Shown: piece after piece, positions 35,291 through 47,559 of the stretch
How the letters are laid out: every line of letters begins with the position of its first letter
Position numbering within the stretch: position 1 is the first letter of the stretch
Source: Anseranas semipalmata
Lineage: Eukaryota > Chordata > Aves > Anseriformes > Anseranatidae
Direction: 5' to 3'
DNA length: 64,000 nucleotides
NCBI GenBank assembly: GCA_013399115.1
Contig: VXAA01004389.1
Span: 311,846-375,845 of the forward strand
The notes under the pieces: generated by a model
Database searches by the model: none
Told to the model about the DNA's origin: nothing
The model's input: the letters and a program-made list of their open reading frames with translations, nothing else
Program-made: the position numbers and the translations under genes

Positions 35291-38200
35291 ACTGAAGTCT
35301 TGAGCTCAGCTGTAGCTGGTTAATTAAGTCTCTTGCAGCTGAAGAAACTGAGCTTTTGTATATTAACTCCTTTGTGACTGGCAAATAGTAATGAACATCA
35401 CTGATCTGAATAGCAATACATGTAACTGGCTCATAGATGATTCTGCATCTACAGTTTAAATGTCTCTCTACAGTTGAAATTCTTGTGTGTTTTACATTTC
35501 TTTGCATTACTTCTTCCTGATTTCTCTCCCCAGATCTGTAGTCTATGACTTAGTAACACTTGAAAATCCCCTGAGATTTATAAATGGGTAAACAAGTAAA
35601 GAATTTAAAAGTTGCCATGTTGAGACCATCCAAGAAGGTCAATGAAGTGGCAAATGCCTGAGAATTGTGACTGTGGTCTCACTTTGCTTGCCATGGAGGA
35701 TAACATATTGAGAATTTATTAGCACAGACCATGAGAATCTCATATTACACAAAGAGGAACTGTAAATCTCACAAAACCTTACAGCAGCTTTATTTAAGGC
35801 ACGTGTTGGTGATGAGTTTCAAGTTCATAAAGTAAATATTTTGTCCTTTATTACTGCAATTTGCTTAGCCCACCAAGTTTTCCACTGTGTAGTGTCAGAC
35901 TTTGCTTTTGAAGAAAACGTTACAATAAATCCTATACTTTACTTGCCCCAACTGTCTGCAGCAGTTGCAGCTCATGTTTCTGCTTTGACTCCAAGAACAT
36001 CTGGCAGAAACTGATAGTCAGCAGCTTGGGAAGTAGATAATACTGAAAACAGATCAGCTAACAGCTTGGGCAAAGTTCACCTAATAACGAGAAAATGTAA
36101 GACTGTAGTGTGCTACCAGGCCTTTGATGACATCTTCCTTTGTGATATGCTGCTGAATCAACTGCACTTAAATTTTGGTCAAGAACAGGAAACAAATTAC
36201 ATTGTGCTCAGGATTTTTCTGCAGCCAAGCGTTTAATGCTGAATAAGAGATAATAAAAGTATTGATGACTAGGAGAACTTCTGTTTCAAAACTCATTTTA
36301 TGAAATTGGCTTATCAGGATTTGGAAATTTTCCCTCTAAACTTTCTATAGAGTTTCATTATGCATTTAATCGTGTTGGAATTTAAACCATCAAGTTATAT
36401 GAATCATGTCTCTCAAACATAATTTTTCTAAGCTGCTCACAATGCAGTAAATGGAGTTTACTCCATTGTTTATTAAACTTATAAATCTCTTTGTGTCTGA
36501 GTCTACCACTTCTGGCTGCATCCATCCTAATACCTTACTTCTGAGTTCAAGCTTTCATTCAAGCTAAAAATCCTGTATTGACTACACTACATGTTAGCTC
36601 AGATGTTGGCTTTAGTCCAGAACAAGGCAAACAGCAGCCCTAGCAGGAATATTTGTGCTTAAAGATAGGCTGGCTTATGCAGAAATTTTGCCTTCTACAA
36701 GCAGTGTTGAAGAGGTGCCATGAACAGATTGGTGCTGGGAGTCAGAGCCCACATTTGAGTACAGATGCCAGAAGGTATGTGTATAGAGGGTGTGGACAAA
36801 TGGTTCTCTGAAGTGAGGGCACCCCAGAGAAGCAACCAGAAAGACAGACATTTCTGACAGAACATAGCGATTGTGCCCTTAATTCCTAAAAGCCTAGAGG
36901 ATGGTAAGATTTCAGTATGATAACCTGCTTTGGATGGCCATTATGACTGTGCATTTAAACAAGAGAATGGCTGATGCCTGGAATAACTCATTGCAACAAG
37001 TTCCTTAAGAGGAAAAGAGGAGCTTCCAATAGATACAGCAGCATACCTTAAATATTTTGTGGCTAATGGACCCAAAGGAATAAAGACAGGCCTGGTTCCT
37101 CACTCTCTTGAGGAAACTAGCAAGAAGGAAGTAAAAGGGCTCTGTAGGCTACTGAAAAAAATTTCTCAATGGTGGAACAACTTTTAGCGTTAGTCATTGT
37201 GCACAATGAGATCTCTACAGTTTCTCAGGAACTTGTGCAATGAGAATTCCTTTTTTTTTTTCTACCATCACTGCCCTGCCAGGAACAGCAAAGTCGTGTG
37301 GCCTTTTTTTTTTATTATTTTTAAATTGTTTGGAAACAGAAGTGCTGAGGTACTAACAGGCCAAATCCTGTTCTTACCCCTGCAATCAAAGTGGTTCCAA
37401 GGAGTGTTTATCAATATGGTGATAGGCACTGATAGGAACTGATGTCATGCTGTATTGCTGGGAGTTTTGCAAGACATAGGTGTCCCTGGGACAGTCATTT
37501 ATGAAGAAAATGGGCTGTGGAAAGGTAACACAGAATTTGAATTCTGATGGGAGATTGATGCCATGGGAGATGATGCCATTCCCTTTACCCTTCCTACCTG
37601 CCTTACACACTCATCACTCTTCTCTTGGGAAATGTCAAGACTTTTAGAGCATCTTATGGACGCTAGGGGCCAGGAGCTTTCCTTGAATAACCATGAGAAT
37701 CAGTGAAACTGTAGGTTAGGAGGCTTGGCAAAATTGCATGGGACTTACACATGCAATGTCAGAGTTTTTGATTTTTTTTNCTAATTGGCAAATATTAGCA
37801 CCTTAAGTTTAACGTGTGATTATGGTAGAAAAAGTGCAACCATTTCCTTTCTTGCTCACTGATTTTCATTCCTGTCTGATTTTAGTCCTATCCGCCTATT
37901 TTACAGACTAAAATAAGCTTTTAGCATTATTTACTGCTTAGTCCTGCTGAGCCATCATGCCCCCAGGGGAGTGAGCTGCACTCTATTAGGGTTCCCACAT
38001 AAGCAGCAACACAAATAAGTGAGTTTGAATCACATAATCTTTTCTACTGAGGGTGTTCGTGACTGTCTTGGTAAGAACCCACTTGCCTTTCCAGTCCCAG
38101 ATCAAGCTTGCAGGGCTGGCAGTTAGGAATGCTATTCTTTAAGCAGAGGTTAACTGACCACAATCTTTTTAATGGAAATGTCTGGAAAAAAAATGAGCGA

Positions 38201-39956
38201 AGTTATATTTGCATTAACTGTCATTAAATAGAATCAACATAGTCTCTTGGAGATAGTTCCAGTACAGTTTTGATTACATGTTATTTGAGAATTCCAGATG
38301 ATTATTAAACTTGAAATAAGCCTAGTATAATTCACAGAATATCAGTTTTGTTTAGCCTGGTGAGATACTCCTTTACTCTTTCTTCTCATGTATCTTTGGC
38401 CAAATCTACAGTTTACTCCCCTTTGATTTAAATGTTAAGACAAATCTGCACCTGGAGATCCATAGACTTGCATCGGAAATTGTTTGTGTCTGAAGAAAAT
38501 ATACATGAAAGTGGCTGGTTGAATGACTGCAATAAAAATGAAGGGGAAAAAGAGATGGGAAGCCACTGAACTATAAAAAGGGGGAAAATAAATATGACTC
38601 TTGTAGGAAGAATGGTGTTCAAGTCTGAGAGGAATGACTGGTGTGTTCTTTTTCCATCTCTGTGTACTATGCTGGTACACTAGAGAAAGCAGATATTAAA
38701 ACAACATAATTTCCAGATGTGTTGAGCCACCTCATTTCAAGATCAAGTCCGGAAGTCAGAACTCAATGAGATCAACTAAGGAAAGCATCAGATGTTGACA
38801 GAAAACATTTTGTCTTGTACCCTGTAGTTCCAGTTAAACATATATAGAATTATAACCCCAAGACTACTTCAGCTCTATTTCCTGGTAAATCTTATTGTTT
38901 TATTTAACTGGAAGAAAGGACTATTGAATGAAATAGAAAGCCGAAGGAGATCACCGAGGAAAATAAATCTTCCAACATTAGAAAATACAAAGCAGGTAAG
39001 AGAATGGAGGTAAGGGGCAATAGAAAAAAAAAATGAAAGAAGATAAAATTTCATAAACACGGACGTAAATGTTTTTTGTCTTGTGAAGGAGCATTCAACA
39101 ATATGTGACATTGCATATAACCAATTCCAAGCAGGATATAAAACACTTTAGAAAGGGTGACAACTAATTTTCTAAGTGAGTCGTCTTTAATGTTCTCTTT
39201 TATTCAGTTTATTGTTACAGCAGAAATTCTGTTGATGCACTGAATGTTATAGATCAGTTATAGCCAAACTGCATTGTTTTGTATGAGAAGGGATTCACTT
39301 CCTTTTATTTTTGCATGCTCTTTGTTCTTCTGTTATGAAAATGAGCTTCGCTACTTCATGTATTTTCCAATTCAGTTACTGGACTGCTAAAATGTTTCTG
39401 GCTTGTTTGGTTCTTTTTTCTTCACAGCATTCACCACATTAGTTGTTTCATTAATAAATAAAAAAGTAAAATTTGACCAAGTTCTATTGTTCTCATTATT
39501 CTGAACCTCCAATTTCCTGTTTGTAGTATCATTTCCGTGATAAAAATTGTTGGCATTGAACAAGAACAAGTCGTTTTTATCACACTGAACTATCTAAGGG
39601 CAAGAATAGTATTTAACAATATTTGATTGGCTTGTTTTCAAAAGGTTCAGAACTACAATAATGCTGTGGCCTCCTGTTCCCCCAGATGCCTTCTCTTGGT
39701 GTTGCCCAGCCCCCAGCAATTCTGTGTCACTGTGGTCTTCCTTGCTGTATTTGTGTAGATACTGTGGAGACAGCTCTCTCCTGCAACTAGATAGGGTGAA
39801 AAGACGGGGGAGAGTTTTTTGCCCCAGTAAGTGGTCTTTGTCAGGATTCAAAATGTCTTAGCAGAGATGAAAGAACTTGTCTGCTTGTGAAAGGAAGAGA
39901 GGAGTGGAGAAGAGGAGAAACCAACTGGGCACCCTCAGCCCAGGGCATCCATAGGA
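35291..39956. other. Non-coding stretch, no gene seen
   Basis: No gene recognised. A T run with a single undetermined base lies at 37772-37780 (N at 37780). T runs also occur near 37250-37261 and 37304-37312. The segment 36660-37180 is purine-rich on the + strand without a recognised element. Confidence 0.55.
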
Positions 39957-40378
39957 TCATAGAATTATAGAATGTTTTGGGTTGGAAGGGACCTTAAAGA
40001 TCATCTAGTTCCAACCCCCCTGCCATGGGAAGGGACACCTTCCACTACACCTTTCACAGGTTGTCACCTTTCACAGGTTGTCCAAAGCCCCACCCAACGT
40101 GGCCTTGAACACTTCCAGGGATGGGGCAACTTCTCTGGGCAACCTGTTCCATTGCCTCACCACCCTCACAGTAAAGAATTTCTTCTTAATATCTAATCTA
40201 AATCTACCATCTTTTAGTTTAAAGCTGTTACCACTTGTCCTGTCACTACATTCCTTGACAAACTGTCCCTCTCCAGCTTCCTTGTAGGCCCCCTTTAGGT
40301 ACTCTAAAGGCACTACAAGGTCTCCCCAGAGCCTTCTCTTCTCTAGACTGAACAACCCCAAGTAGCTGTCATGCTTCA
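39957..40378 (-). mobile_element. CR1 LINE 3' fragment
   Basis: A reverse-oriented CR1 3' end. On the minus strand it closes with degenerate ATTCTATA/ATTCTATG octamers at the left edge (39957-39974). Next comes the conserved 3' segment, whose + strand reads TTTTGGGTTGGAAGGGACC, and then the last about 95 codons of ORF2. It is truncated near 40362-40378, within or just before the [10 protein letters not shown] segment. A 17-base tandem duplication (40048-40064 and 40065-40081) straddles the stop codon. The GTTTTGGGTTGGAAGGGACCTTAAAGATC wording in its 3' end differs from the other CR1 copies in this window, suggesting a different subfamily. Confidence 0.93.
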
Positions 40379-40379
40379 A
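40071..40379 (-). pseudogene. CR1 ORF2 C-terminal fragment
   Basis: A 102-codon open frame representing the C-terminus of CR1 ORF2, downstream of the RT catalytic core. Residues 8-21 read [18 protein letters not shown] sequence, 44-47 are CSDR of the SDRT signature, 59-83 hold FRLDIKKKFFTVRVVRQWN and RLPRE, and 86-91 read PSLEVF. Relative to the family, two residues are missing after REV. The first six or so residues come from flanking DNA, so the ATG is accidental. There are no catalytic residues; the fragment is inert. Confidence 0.85.
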
Positions 40380-43300
40380 AAACTGGCTTTCTGCCCTTTC
40401 TTGTCATTGAAATGTACCATGTTGCTTGATTTTTTTGTTGTCTCTACAAAAGCTACTCCCTCTATGCAAAATAAATTGTATCAGAAATAGCCAGCAAGGA
40501 ATAGACACTAAGGAAAGTATCAGAAGGGGCTTAAGTTTGACTTGTTCTCCTAAAATAGAGAAGATGTCAAGATACATTATCCTCCTCCCGCTCCTGAATA
40601 ATATTGAATTACTGCTGTACATAGTGGTTATCATTGAGGTTTTGCCACAAAAATATCTTCCATGCATGGGGTTTGTGCAAAAGACATCACAGCACCCACT
40701 AGCAGTAACTGCCATATGTCAAGACATTAATTCATCTGGCTGGCTTACTTTATTCATGTCTGTTTAGGCATTTTTTACAGAAACCAAATAAACACTGGGG
40801 ACTATTTTAAACCATTGGAATTTAATTGTTATTCCTGTGCAGTACGTTTTGACATGGAAATGAGATATTAAGACAGATCTCTCCCTTGATAAGGAAAAAG
40901 GTATTTTCTGAAGTGAATCCCAACCTAATTCTCAGATGAGAACAAAACTTGTATTGTAAAACGGCAGGGCGGGGAGTTGCAACAACAATCTTAAATTCAA
41001 ATTGAATATTACTAAATGAATGCAGAAAATTCAAATGAAGTTCTGATAACATTAAAATGTGGTTTTATAGTATAAGAACAATAGCTATTTTTAAGCTCAT
41101 CTTCATAGTTTATTGGTTCTCATATAAACACTGGAAGTACCTTATTTTTCTTAGAACTTAGCTGAAGCCTATGAGGGATTTGATAAATACTTGACCAATA
41201 CAGATTTGTTTGCAACATGTATGTAACAGCCCTAGTAAAAACAAGGATTTAAAGCTGTTCACACCACCTATGGACCATTATTCATTTACATGATTTTCAT
41301 CTAAGTGAAATGCTGATGGAGCAAAGTAGGCTGGGAATCTCTCTCAAGCAGTATTTCAGAAGTGCCTCCTCCTGCTTCACCTCTTGTCCCTTGCAGCACA
41401 CATTATCTCACCATATCGAGAAATTTTTCTTTTTTGTCTTTCCAAGCAAAAGCACTGAAAGAATTAATTAGATAATGTTAGCAATGCCTTTCTAAGCCTG
41501 AAACCATTGTATTAATGTATTCTTTTGACTCAGAGGCCAAGGAACTTCCATTTCAACCTTGAGCTCAAAAAACTCATTTTAGAACAGTAACAGCCACAAA
41601 GTGATTTCATTCCATAACTCTTCTGAGGACAACCTCTTGATAAAATTACCAGGAAGAAGGTTTTAACGAGATAAATTGGACTTCCACACTTAGAATGCAG
41701 TCTTACAGATTTGTTCACAGGGGCTGATAACAGTTTTTATGTTCCTTTTCCAAAGGATCTCAGCATGTCTGAGTGAATGACTAGACTAGTTCTCTTTTTG
41801 GTTACTAAAAACATGCATAGCAATTCTTTCTGCATATTTGGAGAGACTAACTTTGTTAGTATAACTGCAATATAATAGCTGCTATCTCTCATAACAGCCT
41901 CTGAAAAACTCTGTGTTATTGGATCTTTCTCATTTTGTAAATGCTTTACAGCCTGTTGGCAATTTCAGTTGCAAAGATCCCAAGGTTGAAAAAAAAAGAG
42001 TTCAGCTATAGCTGGAATCCATTTTGTGCCCTTTCTGCTTTATTTTCTGTTATTGCTGAGAGGTTCATGTGAAAAGAAAGGTCTTGATCTGAACTCTGAG
42101 TGTAGCTGGGATTTCTGTTCATTCTAACACTTCTGGCAAAGATAGTCCCAAAGCCAGGGACCTTCAGGCAATTTCAGAAATAATAAAGCATTCCTGGCTG
42201 TTGTAGCATCTCAGGTAAAAAAGATCATCTATTAATTTAATAAGCTTTTTACTCTTTTGGTGACAAAGATGAGGAACTATCAGTGGAGGATGAGATCAAG
42301 ATGTGATATAGCTAGTGTCTCTGTTCAGCCTTGTTCAGGCTTAATTTCCTCTGGCTGCTTACTCGTCATGGGGAAGCAGCAAAAATCTCCTGAATCACAT
42401 GTAAAGTACTGAAAACACACTTGCAGAAGCCAGTGTTCCACATATTCATCCAACGGTCTTACATCTATTCTTCTTTTTTTTTTTATCCAGGCTTAATACC
42501 AATGGGACTCTGTAATTTTGAGGTTTTGAAGCTGCTGCCCAATAGATTACTTTTGGAACCGCTTTGTAAGTAAACAGTTGTAAATAATTTTACTGTCACT
42601 GCACACTGCTGTTAGTGTGTCATCAGCTGCACCTACGAACAACTTTTCATAGCTGACTAACAATATATCCAACATATTTTAGTGATACTGGTTGTTGTAT
42701 GTCACAGTGTAATATGACAGGACCATGGAAAAAGACCAGGGTTCTTGTAGGATAAAGGGTGCATACCAATATTGAAGCTCATTCTAGCAAAAATCATTGC
42801 CAAACAAACAACTAGTTCCCCATGCTGAAAAGGTCACTGGCAAATGAAATGTTCCTTAAAGGATTATGTAATTCCTCATATGGGTTTTAATACCAATTTA
42901 GTGAGCGCTGCCTGCAGGTTCACAGAGCTTTAGATTAGATTTTCAAGTTAGTAATGGATAGAGATCTATGTCACTTCTGCAGTCAGAAACTGCTTGAAGT
43001 AGCAAGCAGGAAAGCAACATGAAATGAATACAGTGGGCATTTATCTTTACAGAACCCACTCTTTCAGCAGAGCATATCAGAAAGCATTACATTCAGATTG
43101 TCCCCATCATGCAACATAATCAATATGGAATTGACCTTTTGCATTCCTTGGATAGCTGCAGTGTTCTAAGGCATTAAAATAAATAAATAGATGCTCTCAA
43201 AAGATGCTAGATGGCTGCCCTCTGTCTCTTCTGTAAGTAAAAAAAGAACTTTCCAGTTGACACTTTGTCTCCTATCTCTTTGTACAGGGTAGAAAAACAA

Positions 43301-43633
43301 AGATAGTACATTTTACATAAGAGTCCAGTCTACCAGCCAAAGTTTGCTTGATCCAGAAGTGTAGAATTCAACCTGTGTTTTAGTTTTCGTGTAATGCATA
43401 CAAGACTATACTGTGAAAAGTTTTGAAATCGTATTTTAAAGGTCATTTACTGAACTTCTTGCAGAGATTCTATGATTAAGACTTTATGAATGAAACTTTA
43501 GAATTTAAATGAGTATGATTTGAACATCACATGCTTCAGTCATGAAGGTAAATCATCTGTTAGCTGCTCAGGAAGATCTTCACTTAATTCTAAATTAAAT
43601 TTTTGCTACACAGGAAAAGGTTACCTGGCATCC
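40380..43633. other. Non-coding stretch, no gene seen
   Basis: No gene or element recognised. Short T runs occur, for example near 42474-42484. Open frames reach at most 113 codons (40426-40767, +), with no domain. Confidence 0.6.
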
Positions 43634-43664
43634 AAAAACCAAACCAAACCAAACCAAACCAAAC
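43634..43664. repeat. AACCA pentanucleotide microsatellite
   Basis: Five to six AAACC units in a row. Lysine/proline-type repeats in overlapping frames are artefacts. Confidence 0.85.
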
Positions 43665-43779
43665 GCCAACACCTGTTTATGGCCTTTCTCTTAAGACACT
43701 TTACTTTTGCTCAAACTGATTTTCTTGTGTACTAAGCATCAGTTTTGCATATATAATACAGAGTTTTTATACCCTGCTG

Positions 43780-44300
43780 TTTTCTCCATTCTGTGCTACG
43801 TTCTGCAGTCTCAAATTTCAGAAGTTTTACCTTATACCTAATATTTTCTCATCTTCTTTGCTAGTCGCTATTACCTCTGTGTTCCCAGATGTTTGAATTC
43901 ACTCAACTTTCATTTTTCTTAAATGACTGAACAAATTTTCTTCCCTTTTTTTACAGTATCTATCTCTTATCCTTTCCTTGCAAATGCAAGTCTAGCCATG
44001 TAGCATTCTAGCAATGTCTCCTTGAATTCCTTTCATTCAGTAAATTCCCTCTGACACTTGAGGCCTTGCTCTCTCTTTTCTTGTCTTCTGATGACTTACA
44101 TGCTTGAAAAGTATCTAATTATGTATGTTAATTAATCTCTTCATTCTTTAGGGTTTGCTTTCCCAAAACTGCCTTCCTCCTAATTTCTTTTATTAGTTGT
44201 TGCCTAGTCACATCTCTGTGTTTTCTTCCTCCCCAAGGTCTGTGACTCCAGGAGCAGGGACTCCACAGTTTGGTATACCAGCTGTATATATGGAGTCACT
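43780..44300 (+). mobile_element. Possible ancient LINE 3' tail
   Basis: Strong C/T bias on the + strand, with GGTTTGCTTTCCC, AACTGCCTTCCTCC and, near the end, CCAGGAGCAGGGACTCC. The last recalls the CCTTGGGGCAGGGACTG wording at the 3' end of old L2/L3/MIR-type elements. No protein signature is visible and the assignment is tentative. Confidence 0.3.
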
Positions 44301-45360
44301 ACAGGCTATGAATATTTCTTCATCACCGAGCATTTTCACTCTCTGTGTTGCCCCACAACACGCATTGGAACTCGCAGCTCAAATTTTGACTTTGAAGACC
44401 TGTTTAAGCATTTATCTGATTATGAAAAAATCAGAATGCCCACCGTTACAGTGGGCTTCAAAGTCACTCCCAGTGTGGTTGAGAACTTGGCACTGGAACA
44501 GATGGTGTCTGGATAACAAATATACAAATGTTGCCTTTGTAGGCATAGATCTCATTAGCAGCTGCCGGGTTCTGAGTGCTTGAGACAATCAAGGAGGCAT
44601 GCGACTACAGACTTCAAAAATCCCACTTTGTATTTCCAGTTTTTAAACTCCAGGCCTGCAGGTAAAACTTGCAGAATTCCATGTTACTTATGATTGTGAT
44701 TGCTGTTAATATTCAATGCTTTCAGTCTTGCAGATTGATAGATCAATACAGATTTATATTTCTTGTTCCTGTTTGTTGTAGTGTTTCTTGTTTTCTTGAT
44801 TAAGAGGGGAAAGCTTACTGAAGAGAGCAGTACCAAATGGTCATATAATGATTCTAATGCTGTTTAATAGTCCCTTCAGACACAAACCTGAACCCTAATT
44901 CACAATTATCAGTCACTACTAGAAGGTAAATTGAGAAGGTTTTTCACACTATCTATACATAAAGCAAAACTTCAGGGAAGGATGACACTAATGAGGGAAC
45001 ACAACTGTGGGGACTGATGGAACTTTTTCTAGGCCTTGGAGCTTTGAATTGAAAGAAATCAAAATTTCTCTTTTGTTTAATTCTCCCATTATTTTTTGTG
45101 CAGCTGGCTGCAATGAAAATATTCCATTACTTGTGAGAAAATGTTTGCTATTTGTGTAGTCCTTACAATTTTAGAATACCACTGAGTCATAAACAATCAT
45201 TTTTTCTTCTTACAGTAACTCTGAGGGGTGTTACATGTTTTTCCTGATAAGAAATGAGAGATCAAAGTACTTCCTTCAGAATTTATAAAAAGGACAAACC
45301 AATGTTCTTATGAGGCCTCTCTGAGGCTTTTGTGAGAATTTTAATGAGCTTTCATCCAGT
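44301..45360. other. Non-coding stretch, no gene seen
   Basis: The open frame 44197-44583 (+, 128 codons) has no recognisable domain and starts inside the pyrimidine-rich stretch. The remainder is AT-rich and unremarkable. Confidence 0.5.
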
Positions 45361-45361
45361 G

Positions 45362-45561
45362 ACTTGTGGTGGTTTCACACCACAAGTGTGACAGCTGAAC
45401 TCCACCACTGGCAGCTCCCACCAGATCCCCTGCTCCTGCGTGGGCTCTTCTCCATGGGCTGCAGCTCCGGCCCAGGGCCTGCTCCTGCGGGGGCTCCCAT
45501 GGGCCACAGCCTCCTTCGGGCCACATCCAGCTGCTCCATGGGGGCTCCTCCATGGCTGCAG
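45362..45561 (+). mobile_element. Candidate endogenous retrovirus LTR start
   Basis: An abrupt shift to GC-rich sequence begins with TGTGGTGGTTT (45365-45375), similar to the opening of several songbird-type ERV LTRs. It continues through CTGAACTCCACCACTGGC into imperfect repeats of CTGCTCC and CATGGGCTGCAG. A perfect 10-base inverted repeat (45362-45371 and 45378-45387) sits at the start. The segment runs into an assembly gap, and the T-rich sequence after the gap could be its continuation. The family is not established. Confidence 0.4.
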
Positions 45562-45889
45562 NNNNNNNNNNNNNNNNNNNNNNNNNNNNNNNNNNNNNNN
45601 NNNNNNNNNNNNNNNNNNNNNNNNNNNNNNNNNNNNNNNNNNNNNNNNNNNNNNNNNNNNNNNNNNNNNNNNNNNNNNNNNNNNNNNNNNNNNNNNNNNN
45701 NNNNNNNNNNNNNNNNNNNNNNNNNNNNNNNNNNNNNNNNNNNNNNNNNNNNNNNNNNNNNNNNNNNNNNNNNNNNNNNNNNNNNNNNNNNNNNNNNNNN
45801 NNNNNNNNNNNNNNNNNNNNNNNNNNNNNNNNNNNNNNNNNNNNNNNNNNNNNNNNNNNNNNNNNNNNNNNNNNNNNNNNNNNNNNNNN
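45562..45889. other. Assembly gap (328 N)
   Basis: All 328 bases are undetermined. The left edge is GC-rich with repeated CTCC/CATGG words and the right edge is a T-rich run; both commonly break assemblies. Open frames that cross it are meaningless. Confidence 0.99.
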
Positions 45890-45914
45890 TTTCTTTCTTT
45901 TTTTTTTTTTTTTT
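45890..45914. repeat. TTTC/T tract at gap edge
   Basis: A pyrimidine run directly abuts the gap. It may be part of the LTR-like segment or an independent simple repeat. Confidence 0.75.
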
Positions 45915-47559
45915 AGTCTATATTTGTCTAATCAGGTTAATGTGGTGAATGGTAATTACATGCTTTCATAAAATGCTTCCAAATATTACAATGGAAAATA
46001 AAAACAAAATAAGTCTTTTCTCTCTCTTTGTGGTATATTGCCATCATTGTACTACTCTTACATTGTCTACAAATAAAGTAAATCCTAGAGCAATACTTTG
46101 GGTACTCTTTTTAATAAGATGAACATCCAAGAATACCTTAAGATTCTGGAAGTCCCTGGGTACAATTTCTATGCCTCAGGACTGGGTGGGAAGTATCTTT
46201 TTATTTCCAGAGATTATGGGGGGGGGAGGTCTGGAAAACCAGTTTAAAGATTGGACCTTTAACTGTATATGAATAAAGCAGAGAAGACAGATCCTTCCTA
46301 GGTGACTGGCTGTGAGGTATGGCTGCAGAATTTTTACTGGTATTGAGAATGAGATTTTTCATGTGCTGTAATACTAGCTCAGAGAACAGATGTTATTGGA
46401 ATTTTAACCAAATGGATGAAGAAATGATTTAAGAAATAAGTATCAGCCTTTCCTGCTCATTATTTTTGGAAATGATCAAAAGTTAGTGATTTAGGCATTA
46501 TGACTGCTGTCTGAATAATCTTGTAAGAAAACATCTGTTTGCAAAGTATTGTCAAAATATTGTCGGACTGAGATCTTTTAACCCTACTTCCTCATTTATT
46601 TTCCTCTCAATTCCAGTGTTTATGAACTCTATGCAAATTCCATATGATGCTTCAAGGAAATTACATGAGATATGTTATGCAAGACTAGAAGAGAAGAAGT
46701 GATAGGGGACAATAATGGCAGGTGACCCTGAAGGCAGGCAAGTACCAATGGAAAACATTTTAGAAGAATTTGAAATAACTGTGGATGTTTGTTGGAAACA
46801 TCCAGACAATACAGCATAGTGGCCAGGTTAGGGTGATTTAAAAAGAGAGTGAACTCACTTCTGAAAATACCCATTATCCCCTCATCCCACATACAACAGG
46901 TGAGATTCTGTCATTACACATAGACAGACACATTCTCAGCCCAAGTAATTTGAGCCATACTGCTTTCCTCCCGTTTTCTGCTTTTTGAGTCACTTTTATA
47001 CCTACCTCTGATTCTATTAATTCCTTCTGAGTCACATTTTATTCCAAATATAATCTCTTGAGCAATGAGTGCAAGATCCAGAAATTCTGAGATGACAAAC
47101 ATTTGCTAGTGCAGTCTAGATTAGTCTTGGATATTTCATCTTATAATATTCTTTTGCTGTTGTATATGGTGTGCAATAGAGCAGAACAGAATTACATTTT
47201 TTCTAAAGTATCTTTTTTTTTCATTCCCCAATGCATGTTTCTCTTAATACTGGCCTCCTGATGAATTTTTCATTGTTTTTCTGAACTTAACTTTTGACCT
47301 TTGCAGCAGTTCTGCACTCATGGCTTTCATGACGTATTGAGTTCCTCTCTTGTCCTGTAGGCAAAAATGTACAATGTAATATTTGCCTACTATCCTGTCA
47401 GACAGTCTTGTACATTAGGACACTGAGCTGTCTGTCTTCTGTTTGGTAACCCCTTGCCATTTATTACTGGCAATCACTTGGCATATTTATTTTTTATCTA
47501 CTTTTTACTAAACATCATCTTCAGTATATAGTTCACCTAAGGTCACGTAGGTACCTACT
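45915..47559. other. Non-coding stretch, no gene seen
   Basis: Nothing recognised. There is a run of nine G near 46219-46227. The minus-strand frame 46629-46892 (87 codons) has no domain. Confidence 0.6.

Noticed and set aside
35534..35587. 54-base exon-like segment after CTCTCCCCAG
   Set aside because: The acceptor is good but the donor is weak, the segment is very short, and there is no supporting neighbour.
43455..43485. ATTCTATGATT word resembling a CR1 3' octamer
   Set aside because: Only one octamer is present and no CR1 3' body precedes it; chance is likely.
44197..44583. 128-codon open frame on the + strand
   Set aside because: No recognisable domain; it begins in a pyrimidine-rich stretch that may be an old LINE tail, and frames of this length are expected by chance in 64 kb.
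45364..45971. Open frames of 139-194 codons crossing the N gap
   Set aside because: They exist only because undetermined bases contain no stops.
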